Part shown: positions 45,028 through 56,608 of the stretch, in pieces
Numbering within the stretch: the first letter of the stretch is position 1
Layout: each line of letters begins with the position of its first letter
Assembly (NCBI RefSeq): GCF_013426205.1
Contig: NC_089428.1
Location: forward strand, 1,302,001 to 1,366,000
DNA: 64,000 nucleotides
Source of the DNA: Metarhizium brunneum
Lineage: Eukaryota > Ascomycota > Sordariomycetes > Hypocreales > Clavicipitaceae
Direction of reading: 5' to 3'
Made by a program: the position numbers and the translations under genes
Notes under the pieces: model-generated
What the model saw: the letters and a program-made list of their open reading frames with translations, nothing else
What the model was told of the DNA's origin: nothing
Database searches by the model: none

Positions 45028-47966
45028 ATGGACCCGGGCAAGAGACAACAGCAACAGCAGACGGGCGTTGTAAACCCTGGGCCAGAGGTCGAAGATTTTG
45101 CTAACGCTTTGGATGCTTGTTTAATGCCAGGCCTCAGCGTGCAAGAGAAAAAGTCTCGTGTTTTGGACCTCCCACGCAAGTACCACGAGAATGCGATCCG
45201 CCGGTTAGCACAGAAGCGGCCCAAGAGTGCACGAGGTGGCAGCGAGGACATGGACATGGACGTGGATGAGCGATTGAGCAATGGAGGCAAAATGGAGAAC
45301 TCGGACGATGTAAAACAGCTGGAAAAGGAGGTTGAAACGTGGGACCTCTTTCGGCGGCTTCTTCCTTTGCGATATTCGGATTCCAATGATGAGTCGATGC
45401 GATTTTCTCCTCTTTCGGCCGCGAAACCGGCACAGCGAGACTACGTGAGCGACTACCTCACGACTGACGGCATTGCCTTGGAGCGCCGTGCTGTTCTTCA
45501 ATGGCTGCAAACCAATTCTGCCTCTGGGCCAGACATCGACGACCTAGCCCGAAAACTTCAGCAAGATGCGGATAGAGGGGACATAATTGCCCACGGCTGG
45601 CTTCACACACGATCTAAAATAAAGCTCAGGAAGAGCATGACAGCATGGCCACATTTGTTAGATCGTCAGTCGCCCAACGTGACAGCATCCCATCTTAACG
45701 CGGACGGCGCACCGCTAGTTACACACCTCGACCCTGATGCCTCCACCCGACAGCGCCGCAAGCTAGAACCTCAAGATGAATTCTTTGAGCGCGCTATATG
45801 GCTTGGGTGCTTCAAGCATTTGCGACGAGGTAGCAACCTGAAAGATATACGTGAGTGGTGCCAAGAGCGGACGGAGTTGTGGAGGGCAGTCTCAATGTCC
45901 GCCATGCCACTGTCTGTTGACGACAACCAGAGTCCCGCATCGAATATTGACCCGTCAGCCTTGGCACTATGGCGAAGAATGTGCTTTGCATTGGCAAGAC
46001 AAGGAGGCTCCTCTGATGACGAGCGGGCTGTGTACGGAGTGCTGTCAGGAGACATCTTGAGTGTGGAAAAGGTAGCAAAGACGTGGGACGATTACCTTTT
46101 TGCCAACTATAACGCCCTTCTTCGATCACAAATCGACGCACACATGCTATCTCAGTGCCCATCTGATGTAGCCTCAAACATGACGCAATCGTTCCCATCA
46201 TTTGATGCAGTACAGTTCCACGGTAACCAGGAGGGCATTGAAAAACGACTCGTCAACTCTATTGAATCAAGACCAGACATGGAGGCGCAAGCTAGAGAGC
46301 CCAACAAGGCCCTCCAGGCGTCATTCATTGCGAAGGAATTAGAACGTCATCTCTTTGAACAAGGACAGATGCTGACCCGACGAGCGAATGAGTTTGAAAA
46401 ATCTCGTCTTGTTCGCAGGGGTCTTGCAGCCGCTGATGGTGTTATAGAGGGGAAGTATTTCGATTTTTCACAGCACAGCGGATTACGAATTGTCGCTCAC
46501 GTATTCGTCCTCATCGCCCTATTAAAACGGTTCGAAGGCCATCGCCACAGTTGGATGGAGCCTGGGTTCCCCCCAGACAAACGATTCATCCAGGAGAATA
46601 TTCTTGCTAGTTACACAGACTACCTAAGACGATGCAAGCTCCAGGAGCTAATTCCACTCTACTGCTCGGTCTTGGACAGCCCTCGATCTTACGAAGTTCT
46701 TGCTTGGAATGTCATTGAAGAACCCGACGCAAGCAATCGCATAACGCAACTCAAACTCATCAAGCGCGCTGGAATAGACGTATTGGCGTTCGTGGAGAGG
46801 CAGGCGACCCTATTATTTGACGAGCTGGATCACGATGCAACCTCGTTTGCTGCCGAAAAATTGTTTAACATTTTAGGTGATGGCCCAGCAACTGCTCGAC
46901 ATGGCAGGCCCATCAAACCCGACTTCTTTGGGGAGGAGGAGGACAAGGTTGACATCAAAGATGTTCATGTCATCCGATCTCTAGAGTGGCTTCTGACGGT
47001 CAGCGAAACCTGGCCCCAGGTATTTTCTATTGGCACAAGAGTGTACAAATTCTTCCTTAGTATGCAGCTGCAGGCCGGCATCTCCGAACTCGTTGATTGT
47101 ATATACAAGGTGCTAACGGCCTACAACAGGGAGCTGCCGGCTTAACGCAGCGCGAAGACTGATGCAGAAGGTTTCTTATAGCGAAGTTATGCGAGGCATG
47201 ACGGATCAGGACGAGGGGGATGTCGCCATGTATGACGATATCAACTTCTGGGTTCAACAGCTGCAGCTGAGTGGTATCGAAAATGTACGGCCAGAGCAGG
47301 TGATGGCTGACGCGCGGAACTACCGAGAACTCGAGGCTCTTGTTAAGGCGCTCGACAGCCTCGAGACTATGGCATCGCTCGTTGTGATATCTAGGGAGTA
47401 CGTTGGCATTTGTTAATCCCACGGCAAGAACATGGAAATGCTAACACACATATCAGTGCTGATGCATCCAACCGGGAATTCTGGAACGGCGTGGGTTCGA
47501 CAATTGACGCGACCAAGGACAACATGCAGCCCTTGTTGCACAACTGGCTCTTATCTGGCATTGAAGGTATGTCTAGCTGGCGAACCGCCTTCCGTGGCAT
47601 GCTTGTTGACAAGATTACTAACTGTACCCTACAGCCGGCGACAATGAGCTTAAAAGGCTCAGACAAGCATACCTACCGGAGACGATCCTGGCGTACGTCA
47701 GCGCGCTACACTTTGCGGGAACTGGTCTGACACGCGATCACCTCCTCGAATGTATGGAATTGGCTTCCGTCATTGCAGAACGGAACTCTGACCTAGCGGA
47801 TACGTTTGTGAGTGCCGGGCGAATGACGGAACTCGTGGAGGCATTTACAGCGTGCAGCAAGGCACTAGCTATTGCAACGGGGGACAGCAAGAGGCCCGTG
47901 GGCTCGGCCAGCAAGGAGCTACGATATATGGGGTGGTCAAGAGATCTGTGGTCCATCAGAAACTAA
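45028..47966 (+). CDS. nup84: Nucleoporin Nup84/Nup107
   Basis: Structural subunit of the Y-shaped outer-ring complex of the nuclear pore. Exons 45028-47059, 47130-47397, 47457-47566 and 47635-47966 give 913 aa. The start is the first ATG (MDPGKRQQQQQTG), since the frame extends upstream only to a TTG. Family features: an alpha-helical protein throughout, with ERRAVLQWLQ, DIIAHGWLHTRSKIKLRKSM, FERAIWLGCFKHLRRG and LWRRMCFALARQ in the N-terminal half, then LRIVAHVFVLIALLKRF and YTDYLRRCKLQELIPLYCSVL in the Nup107 C-terminal region. All three introns are 59-70 nt with ctaac-type branch points and restore frame (for example ISR|DADASNREFWNGV). Length agrees with fungal Nup84/107 proteins. Confidence 0.88.
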
Positions 47967-48407
47967 GTGAAGAAAGACAGTTTGGTCAGTTGCGAAAGTA
48001 CCACGGTTTTTTAAAGGTTTTTGGGGAGTGCAGAGCACATATTTTACACTAAGTCAGGATAACCTGCAACAAGATCAGGAAACGCGGAGTAGAATTGTAA
48101 TTGGGCTAGTGTTTGAGTGCAGGAGTAATGTAAACCGTGTAGTTTTAGTACCAAGATCTCATGTTCATCGCATGGGTACCTTGGGTAAATAATTAGAGAT
48201 CAGTACTATTGCGACATGTGCAGCCTGGTTTCTGATTGCTGGATCCCCACAATGTAATGTCCTTGCGGTTGTTGTCGCCGCCCCACCAACGCCACGCAGC
48301 TCGATGCGCCTCTCTCCCACCTTTAATTCAACTACACCTCCAGGAACACATCCCGACTCACATCACAGCGGGGGAAAAAAGGGAGGAAAGCGGCATCATA
48401 ACACACA
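47967..48407. other. Spacer between NUP84 and VPS37
   Basis: Same-strand spacer. Nothing beyond flanking UTRs seen. Confidence 0.45.
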
Positions 48408-49246
48408 ATGTCCAGCTTCACCCCAGAGCTGCACAGCTCGACGCCCCCGGCACCGCCCCCCAAAGGCGGCAGCCACGACGTCAGCAGCATCAGCACTCCC
48501 ACCACGAGCTCGTCACCACCTCCCGCGCCCTTCCTACCTCGACCGCTCCCGAACGACGGCCAAATCGTCTCTGCGACCTCAACGCCTCCCCCATTGACAG
48601 TCTCCGAGCCGATCCCCGACCCGGGCGACGGCTGGCTCCCCGAAATACTAAGAGACAAGTCGTACGTGTTGCCCCCTCTCCCCCCAGACCGCAAAACCGC
48701 TACTGCCTCCATACTAAAGGAGGAACCCCCCTCAGAACGCAAGACCTGGCAGATATCCTCGCCAACCCCGTGCTGCTCAACGCCCTAGCCCACGCGCCCA
48801 CCTCATCACGCGACAGCACCAAGACGTCGCACGCGAACCTCTCGGCGGCGCTGGACCAAAACACCCAGCTGGCGAAGCAGCTGCGCAGCGCCGAGGCGCG
48901 GCTCGCGCACCAGCGCTCCACGACGCAGGCGCAGCTGCTGGCGACGCACGCCCTCGAGCGGCAGTGGCGCCAGAAGCAGTCCGACATGGACCACGCGCTG
49001 GCCCCGTTCTCCCCGGCCTCGCTGTACCAGCAGCTGGCGCAGGGGGTGCAGGAGCAGGCGCTCGTGTGCCAGGCCATGGAGGAGAGCTTCCTCGAGGGCG
49101 GCGGCGCGGGCGTCGACGGCGTGCCCGCGTCGGAGAGGGAGCTGACGGAGTGGATCCGGCGGTACAGGGAGGCAAAGGTGCTGTGTTATTTGAGGCAGGA
49201 GAGGAAGGAGAGGTGGGATGAGGGGAGGGTGGGCGGATGGCGGTGA
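48408..49246 (+). CDS. vps37: ESCRT-I subunit Vps37 (Mod_r domain)
   Basis: Component of ESCRT-I, which sorts ubiquitinated membrane cargo into multivesicular bodies. Exons 48408-48661 and 48736-49246 give 254 aa. The N-terminal 85 residues are Pro/Ser/Thr-rich and disordered. From the junction on, the Mod_r domain runs STQDLADILANPVLLNALAH, then a coiled coil (LDQNTQLAKQLRSAEARLAH, LERQWRQKQSDMDHALAPFS), SPASLYQQLAQGVQEQALVC and EESFLEGG, ending in WIRRYREAKVLCYLRQERKE. The donor gtacgt and acceptor cctcag keep frame. The exon-2 region is strongly G+C-rich compared with its flanks. Confidence 0.85.
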
Positions 49247-49967
49247 TTGCCACGGCGACGACGACTAATGCTTACGATTTGATGACTTACCCTTTTTCCT
49301 TTTCTTCTTCTTTAGACATGCTGGGTGGACGTGGAGGCTGCGACGCGTGTATATTTTTGGATCGTCGGGGGCTCTCTGAAAATATAAGCTCAAGGGGCAA
49401 CTTGTACAAATTGTTCATGTTTACATCTGCGGCTGAGAATGGACGGAAATCCATGGCGCTATTTTGTGCAAAGGGCATGGTTGGCATTGACACTGTCCTC
49501 CTTGGGCATGGTGGGATACATATGCTACATGACCTTTATAATTTTACACAAGGATCTGTATCGGGATTCGTCTTGTCACTGCTCCTCACGTTGTATACTT
49601 ATATTTTGATGTGCGTCATGTTTGCTAGTGCAGCGGTGCTTCTCTTGCCAGTCGAGGCTATTGTAAAACCATTAAAGAGTGAGGGTAACTATCTGGCAAT
49701 GCTAATATTAAGGGCTTCTCTATGTGTTATACGCGCTACTCAGTCCCTCCTCCAAAACAAAATCTGGGTCAACCCAGAGGAAAGTCTTAGATAGACACGA
49801 CAAGGGTATCCGACGTGCCAGCTAACTGCTCTTTCTCCTCCTTCTTTTTTTCTTCTTTTTTTTTGTTATTGCTTGCGATCAATGGGTATCATGTGCAAGT
49901 TCAAGTGACAAAAGTAAACCACATCATAAAAGCCACCAAAAGTTGTGCGAAATTCGAGGTTTTACAA
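49247..49967. other. Convergent 3' region, VPS37 / conserved unknown
   Basis: An open frame from 49237 to 49794 overlaps the VPS37 stop and encodes hydrophobic stretches but no known domain, so I did not call it. A T-rich tract lies at about 49833-49866. Confidence 0.45.
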
Positions 49968-51203
49968 TCATGAGAGAGCACTGAATGGGCTCCTTTTCAT
50001 TTCGGGGCTCCGCGGACTAAGCGGAAGGGCGAACAGATCATCGTCGTCGTCACGAGAGCTCAGGTCAATTGCTGGCGTGTCCCCCTGCATGACCGCGTTT
50101 AATGACATGGCTTGTGTGAGGCCGTTGCCACGAGAAATGGCGGAGAATGAAGATACAGCAATATCACCGCCCGATGGCGATAATGTTTGTGACGGAACGT
50201 CGGCACCGGTAAACGTGTTTGCTGTGGCCACATGTCAACAACTAATCGCATTTCCCAAGTATTGACATGGGGACGTGGAATTACACTCACCTGTGGCACT
50301 GGGCATTAGATCTTCAGGCGAAGTAGCCAGCCGAAGCCCTTTAAGCTTATCTCCCAGCCGGCCGGGGACAGACGACCTAGGAGACATAGGTGCGGGTGAG
50401 GATGGAGGAGGAAGAAAATTGTCAATGATCCATTGCTTCTCAGTCAGAGCCATTTCTAAGCCAACACTTTCCGCGTTAGCTCGCATCTCAGCATCCATCT
50501 CGCACTGGAGCTCCGACAAGCGCTTCTTTGCCCATAGTGTATGCAAGACGCCGCGAGTGCCAGACTCAACATTGAATCCAGGAGGGAAAATGGCGGGGAG
50601 AGGTTTGACCAGGATGCTCGGTTGACCTGGGGGCGTGATCGTGACGTTTGTGGGAATAGATGCTTCTGGTGGCAGAAGGAAGTACACACGGCGGCGAGTC
50701 CCCACTTCATCTTGGTCGGTGTCTCTGGCCGGAAGAAACGTCGACTTTCCTGGCCAGGAAACTTCCCAGACAGTGGCATCTGCAGCCGAAACTGAATCAC
50801 GGTTCTTGATAGCCTGGGCACCGGGTATGGGAGCGGCATCTGTGTTTGGAGCAGGCTTAGGGGCCAAGGGTGTGGAGGGTGCATGTGTGACGGCGAGAGT
50901 GCCGCCGGTAGTGGGGTCAGCATCAGCAGCAACAGTAGTATCGGTTTCAGTATTATGATCAGCACCAGTGGACGAGTGCGCGGAGGGCGATGAGGAGGAG
51001 GCGACGGCGGCAGAACTGGGATGCCACTCAACCATGAGGATCTTGGTGCCCAAGTCGCTAAATTCAAAGCGTGCCAGATGAGCCGTGGCGATAGAGGATT
51101 CAGGCGGCGCGTCGACCGTGGTCGCATATGTCGAGGCCGACGCACAGGCCGACGCAGAGGCAGACTCCATGGCTGACCGAGGAGGCTCCGGTGATGGCTC
51201 CAT
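49968..51203 (-). CDS. Conserved fungal protein of unknown function
   Basis: Two exons, 51203-50291 and 50221-49968, give 388 aa; the intron (gtgagt to ggccacag) joins PSAT to ANTFTGADVPS in frame. I do not recognise a characterised family. Seen: an Ala/Ser-rich N-terminus (SASASACASAS), a possible beta-rich core (HLARFEFSDLGTKILMVEWH, later WEVSWPGKSTFLPARDTD and RRRVYFLLPPEA), a Pro-rich strand (TITPPGQPSILVKPLPAIFP), then helical segments (LHTLWAKKRLSELQCEMDAE, ALTEKQWIIDNFLPPP) and a Ser-rich tail with a run of Asp (DDDDDLF). The order of ordered blocks and spliced structure argue for a real protein. No signal peptide or membrane segment. A cytosolic adaptor is possible but unproven. Confidence 0.72.
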
Positions 51204-51710
51204 CGTGGATGTAGGGCATACGGCGTGGTGATGTTCAGCTGGCTCCCGGCGATGGAGTCGGGACTAGTTCCTGGATCAGGGGCGAGATGGCGGCGTTGAT
51301 GACATGGACATGACGTGAGCGGATATGTCGGGGCCGGAATCAGACGCAGACGCAGAGCAGAATCCGACGCAGAGGCAGAGGCAGCGGACAGAAACAGAGG
51401 TGAAGCTCGCGGGCCGACTGAGCTAGCCGAGAGCTTGGAGCTTGAAGCTTGCTTGGATCGTGTGGGGGATTAGACGTTTGAGAATACACGGCACGCGGAT
51501 CTTCTCCGTCCAGCCAAAACGAACCTGGCAACCTGGGAAGCAGCCTTGAACCGTTGTGGCAAGACGAGCAGCTGAGCCGTTGACATGGACGAGGGTGGCG
51601 GAATGAGACGGTCAGTCAAAGTGCTTGCAGCTTGCTACTCGTCGGAGTCGTTACTGCCTGCTGTCGACTGCTGCGGGGAAACATCATGGTGACTGACAGT
51701 CGGCTGGTTT

Positions 51711-51737
51711 GGTTTTTTTTTTTTTGGTTTTTTTTTA
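51711..51737. repeat. Interrupted T homopolymer tract
   Basis: A T-run of about 14, a gg, then about 10 further T, in the non-coding region upstream of the conserved unknown. Confidence 0.8.
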
Positions 51738-54700
51738 AATAGCTCCTCATCGCACCTGGTACGTACTCACTACGTACGTCCAGTCCGGTATGGTACAGGG
51801 CCGCGCACTAAGATAGACTATTGCTGGCCAAGAATAGAAATGGAGGGGTCGGTAGCAACATGTCATTGAAGGGTGCCAAGGGAGACCAGCAAATCGAAGA
51901 CTCAACGACGATGACAGGCTCAACGGGGGGCAACGAGTCAAGTGCCAGCATGCCTACGGTTGACGTGATTGGAGCGTCGTGTGTTCATGTTGGAGTAAGT
52001 GAGAGTTGAAGCTGGAGAGTGAGGACTGCTTGTTATCCCGCGTGTGCGCGTTATTTCACAGCATACACCTACCCGCGAAACAAGTGAACAACGAGAAGGC
52101 GATGAGGAACGATGATGGAAATAATATCAGAGGCAAGTGCTGTTGTTTGCTACCCTGGACCCTCTGGGACGGGCATTATGCGGGGAAAATGTGCACCGGA
52201 TGTCAGGTGCCTGCCTACTTAAGTAGGGTATACGATGTTTGGTAAGTATATATTGTACTCCAACGGCGCATTGTATGGCTTCATGGTATTCGTCGTGTAT
52301 ATCGTAGTTGTGCATCCTATTTAACCCGAGCTGCGTGTTCTTTCATTCTTTCACATCCATCACTCGAGCACTGGCCGACGTACCTGCATTGCTTGGAATA
52401 GTGTCAAGGACAGGCAATTTAAATGCCAGCGCGCACGAGCCTCCCGAAAGCCACAATCGAACCAGGCACTACTCCGTACCTACTTGACTATCATCCCGCA
52501 TCCAAACAGTAGAGCACATGCAGCAACCCGCGCAGCAAGTTTTCACCCGTGGCGATCCTGTAACCCCAAGCCCACCAGGCCACCGGGCCAGTTCTGTGGG
52601 TTCAAGGAAATCGCTCTTCCCCGTTCAATGTCCTTCTTAGTTATTCATTCTCGAGTCTTTGAGTCTGAAACACCAGCCAGGACATACCTCCGGGCAGCCC
52701 AACATGTGCATGTGGTCTGCATGACGAGCCCGCCTTGCAATTGCCCAGGCACGCAAGAGGACTGACTACATATGTAGACCTATTTACCCCCATTGGCCGG
52801 ACCACCACACGCTCCGAGGAGGGCACTGAGCGCCTACCCTGTCATACTACAGTAAAAATGCAGCTCTCCCTTCAGTATCATATCAAATATCAACCATTGC
52901 ACCTGGCCAAATCCGGTCAACTGACGCCAGTGCCATGTCCCAAGGCCCCAGCTTTTGGATGGTGCCGAGTTCGCAACCGGACCGACTTGCCGGTGGAGAG
53001 GTATCAGAAAGTCGGGCAGGCACATGGGGGGTACAGACCAAGGTATCTATCTACTTACCTGGTACCTCCCGATCATACTAAATGCGCCGCGTATACTATC
53101 TAACCAAGTACTGCCAAAGTATCTATATGTGCTGCAGTATGTATTGTGCTGAGCACGGGGCATAACGGCAAAGAAAACGCGACTTGACCCCCTATCGTTC
53201 ACGTTGGTACCCAAGTATCCATCAGGCCCCATTGCGTCGCAATAACGGCCGAGTCGACTCTTCATGGCCCGAGATGGGAGTACCAACCTTATCTCGGAAT
53301 GAATTCGAGACCCCACCCGTCCATGGGCGCTGGGTCCCGATAACGAGAGCCGCCGAATGGTACATATTGACCGAGTGCTTTGAACGAAAGAATGGGGCCT
53401 TTTCTACTGGGCATCACAGAACCGCCGAGCATGACACCGGCCGGCCCGGCTTCTGCCAAGCACCCAAATCGTCCATGGACATCTGTTTTACGTCCGCACG
53501 TACTCCGTATGTATGTACTCCGTACAATGTAGTAATGTACCGGCCAGATGACACAGAAGCGTCGTCACGGGCAAGGATGCATGCTGTGTCAGGTAATGCA
53601 CTTATTACATGTGGCTATCAGACTCCCAACTTGCCGTTCCCTCGTCATCCACACCGGTTGAACACCATTTGACCTTATGTTTCCTTTTTCAGATACCATT
53701 CGGCGGTACGACCTCCTGTCTGGACTTGCGCCGATGTCTGGCCGTTGTCGACTCGACTTCTCCATTCCTGGCCCAGGGAACATTGCCACTGGGCGGCACT
53801 TTTGATTCATTCATCTACTTGGCCATTCTAGTCATTTCTACACTGTCGCATCATCCGTCCTCGGCAGAGTGCCGACCAACCTTGTCAATACTACCAACCA
53901 CTGCTGGTAGTAGTCCTGTTGTAACAGGCTAGTTCGCTTCAGATGAGCCTCATTCCATGATTTAAAGGCTTGTATGCTCGGGTGAATTTGCCGAGAAAGT
54001 CTACTCAGTTGCTCTACACGTCTATCTGGCAAGTTATGTAGATAGGCTTCAGACATGGGAGTGGAAAAGTCATCCACGGATCGAGTACTTGATTGCAAAC
54101 GACATGATCAAGTTGCACATTTGTCTTTTTGGTTCGAATAACTGGATTTATGACGCCTAATAATAGAACCTGCGAGTGGGTGTAATTGCTTCCCCCTTTT
54201 AGTACGTTCCCCCCCCCGAATTTGCGAGGGAGAGCGTGCCTGCGCACCAGCGAACATTATCCGTGGAGCTGGCTGATAAGGTTGCATCTGCAACGCACGC
54301 GATCCCATGTTCTGCCGTTACATGCGTGCTTCATGCCAAGGAGATTCTGGACCATGGCCATGTTAAAGCACCAGATGTGCACGGCGTGGAATCGAAAAAA
54401 CTACTGGAGCGGGTGTACATTGCCGGGCCGTTGCTTGTCGTCGTGCGAACTATCAACAGTGACCTGGCTGGCATACAAGCCGAAGCACGCAGTCCTTAAG
54501 GTAAGACATCAAATATGACGAGGGTGACAATCAAATATCAACCGTGTTTGATCCAACTTTCGCATCTTTTGAGGTGAGGATTCCCTTCCACAACTAAGTT
54601 ATAAAAGGCAATCATGTTGTTCTAGTAAAGGCGTGATCATGTGATTGGATGACGATAGGCAGCGATATCAACGGCAGCGGAGGCAAGGAGTGAGCTCGGG

Positions 54701-56596
54701 AACGTTATAGCACTGTGGTGACATTGCTTCCCAGCGCAAGTATTGGTATTATTGCAGTCCGAATCACTCGGAATCCTCAGTGCCCTTGTAATACTACATC
54801 TGTGTTGTTGTTTAGGATGGGGTCGACCCATAGCATATTTATTGCACGCAAAGAGAAAACCGGCGTCACCAGTGTGGAGAGGTACGACCCGTCGGGTCCG
54901 CAAGAGCGACCAGCAAGATGCTCCATTAACGTCGCGGTCGAGTCCGTGGCACTGAATCGGCCCTAGATTGGTAGACACGGGAAGTAATAATGCGTTGTAT
55001 CAACAGAGGGGCCGGCCAGTCGACAGAATTGTATCTATGTCGTGACCGAGATATGAAGTACCAAGAATAAATCGTATCATTACGCCATTGAACAAGTCAT
55101 CATCGCCAATGCTAGCCGGCGGCACTCTGGAACTATCTAGCTGCTACCTCGCAGTTAGCAACAATGCCTCTAGTGTTTGGTACTGCCCTGACGGACCGCG
55201 TCTCGCTTGAGGGGCTACGTCTGGGCTGATACTAGTAGTAGCACCTGCAAAAGTTGGCCTGCTGGAGGAGACACCAAGCTGGCTGGATCGACATCAACGA
55301 GACACGGAACTTTGAGTTCGGGTGTCGGTCTCAAAAACCACCGGAGAAGGGCCGGGGTGTGGCCTTAGGCACCCCTTGTGACCTCGTTCTGAGGTTGGCC
55401 GTCGCCGTATCAAGAATTCAGGGACGAAATCGTTGCGTTCGCAGGAGAATGAGCCCCTTATTTCGGGTATATTGCATCCTGCGTCATGAGCAGTATTTTA
55501 CTGTTCATGAGAGCAAGATGGCATGCGGTTGGAGTGATATGGGGTGTGTAGGAGGAGGGAGTAAGCACATGCAGCGCCTGGCAGCATCGAGGCACATGGC
55601 AGAGCGTGGATGTGGCCAGTCGGTCCATGTCAAGCCAATGACATCGACGGTGGACGGCACCCGGCGCTCCACCTGCCCCTGCAGCAAGTGCCTGCCTGGT
55701 TCAAATGTTGGCAGCATTCAAGGCAAATCAAACAAAGTCAGACAACCACAAACGAAACGACCAAACATCGAACGCAACGCAATGGCTGGACTGCGCATAA
55801 TAAGACACGCACGTCCGCTTTGCCAGCTGCAAATTTAGTCGCTGCCAGAAGGCCTAAACCCATAAACACACCCGCCAATGGTCACCGGCCATGCAATGGT
55901 AGGCACGGCGTAGGATAATGAGTGCTACATCACCGTCTCAACGAATGCATCATCGCCGGCATTGAATCAATGAATACCTTTCAAGCCTTTCGTAGTAGTA
56001 TCCGATGTCACACCATTCAAACCTTCATTTTGACGATGCGCCTCGGCAGTTGGGTTCTCCCCCAGACAACAGGAAATGAGCTTGTAGCACGGCTCACAAG
56101 GACGATCCCGCCGTCCTCGCCCCATGATGCCAACAAGTTGGTCGGGGTTGTGCGGCATAGAGAAGACGAATCCTGTAAATGCTCCCAATTTTTTCCTTCC
56201 TTTTTTTCCCCCTTTAAATTCGTACTTGGCTGTCGGAACTCTACCGACCCAAAACCGTGCCAATGTTTTAGATGAACTACTGGTGGGCGATGCCGACCCG
56301 ACGAGGTATGCAAGCACGTAGGAATAACCATGTGGCCTTGGCGAGTCGCGGACTTGCGAGCCGGTAGGCTGCGCGATCATCAGAGTCGAAGAATTGAGCG
56401 ACACATCAAATGGACATGAAGGGTGTTTACGTCTGTCATTGCTGACGGTCGCCGCCGGTCCTGTTCGGCTAAATTCCATGGTGAGGTTGTGTCCAACCAG
56501 ACAAGACCCAAACGAGATCCGTCATGAGTGGGCCTCAAGACGGTGTAGGAGTAGAACTTTACGGCCCGGACAAAGCCAGCGAGGGCCTGGACAGTA

Positions 56597-56608
56597 CTCC
56601 GTACGGAG
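56597..56608. repeat. 12-bp palindrome ctccgtacggag
   Basis: Back-to-back variant of the TACGGAGTA family in the 6.9-kb gene-poor region; the same bases include a full TACTCCGTA at 56595-56603. Confidence 0.8.

Noticed and set aside
53184..53672. 162-codon frame in the same region
   Set aside because: No family motif; it spans two TACTCCGTA repeats typical of intergenic DNA.
54236..54499. 87-codon frame with protein-like composition
   Set aside because: It starts at GTG and shows no known motif or splice context; too little to call.
55254..55838. 194-codon frame in the 6.9-kb gene-poor region
   Set aside because: It starts at TTG, has no recognisable domain and no splice-supported extension.
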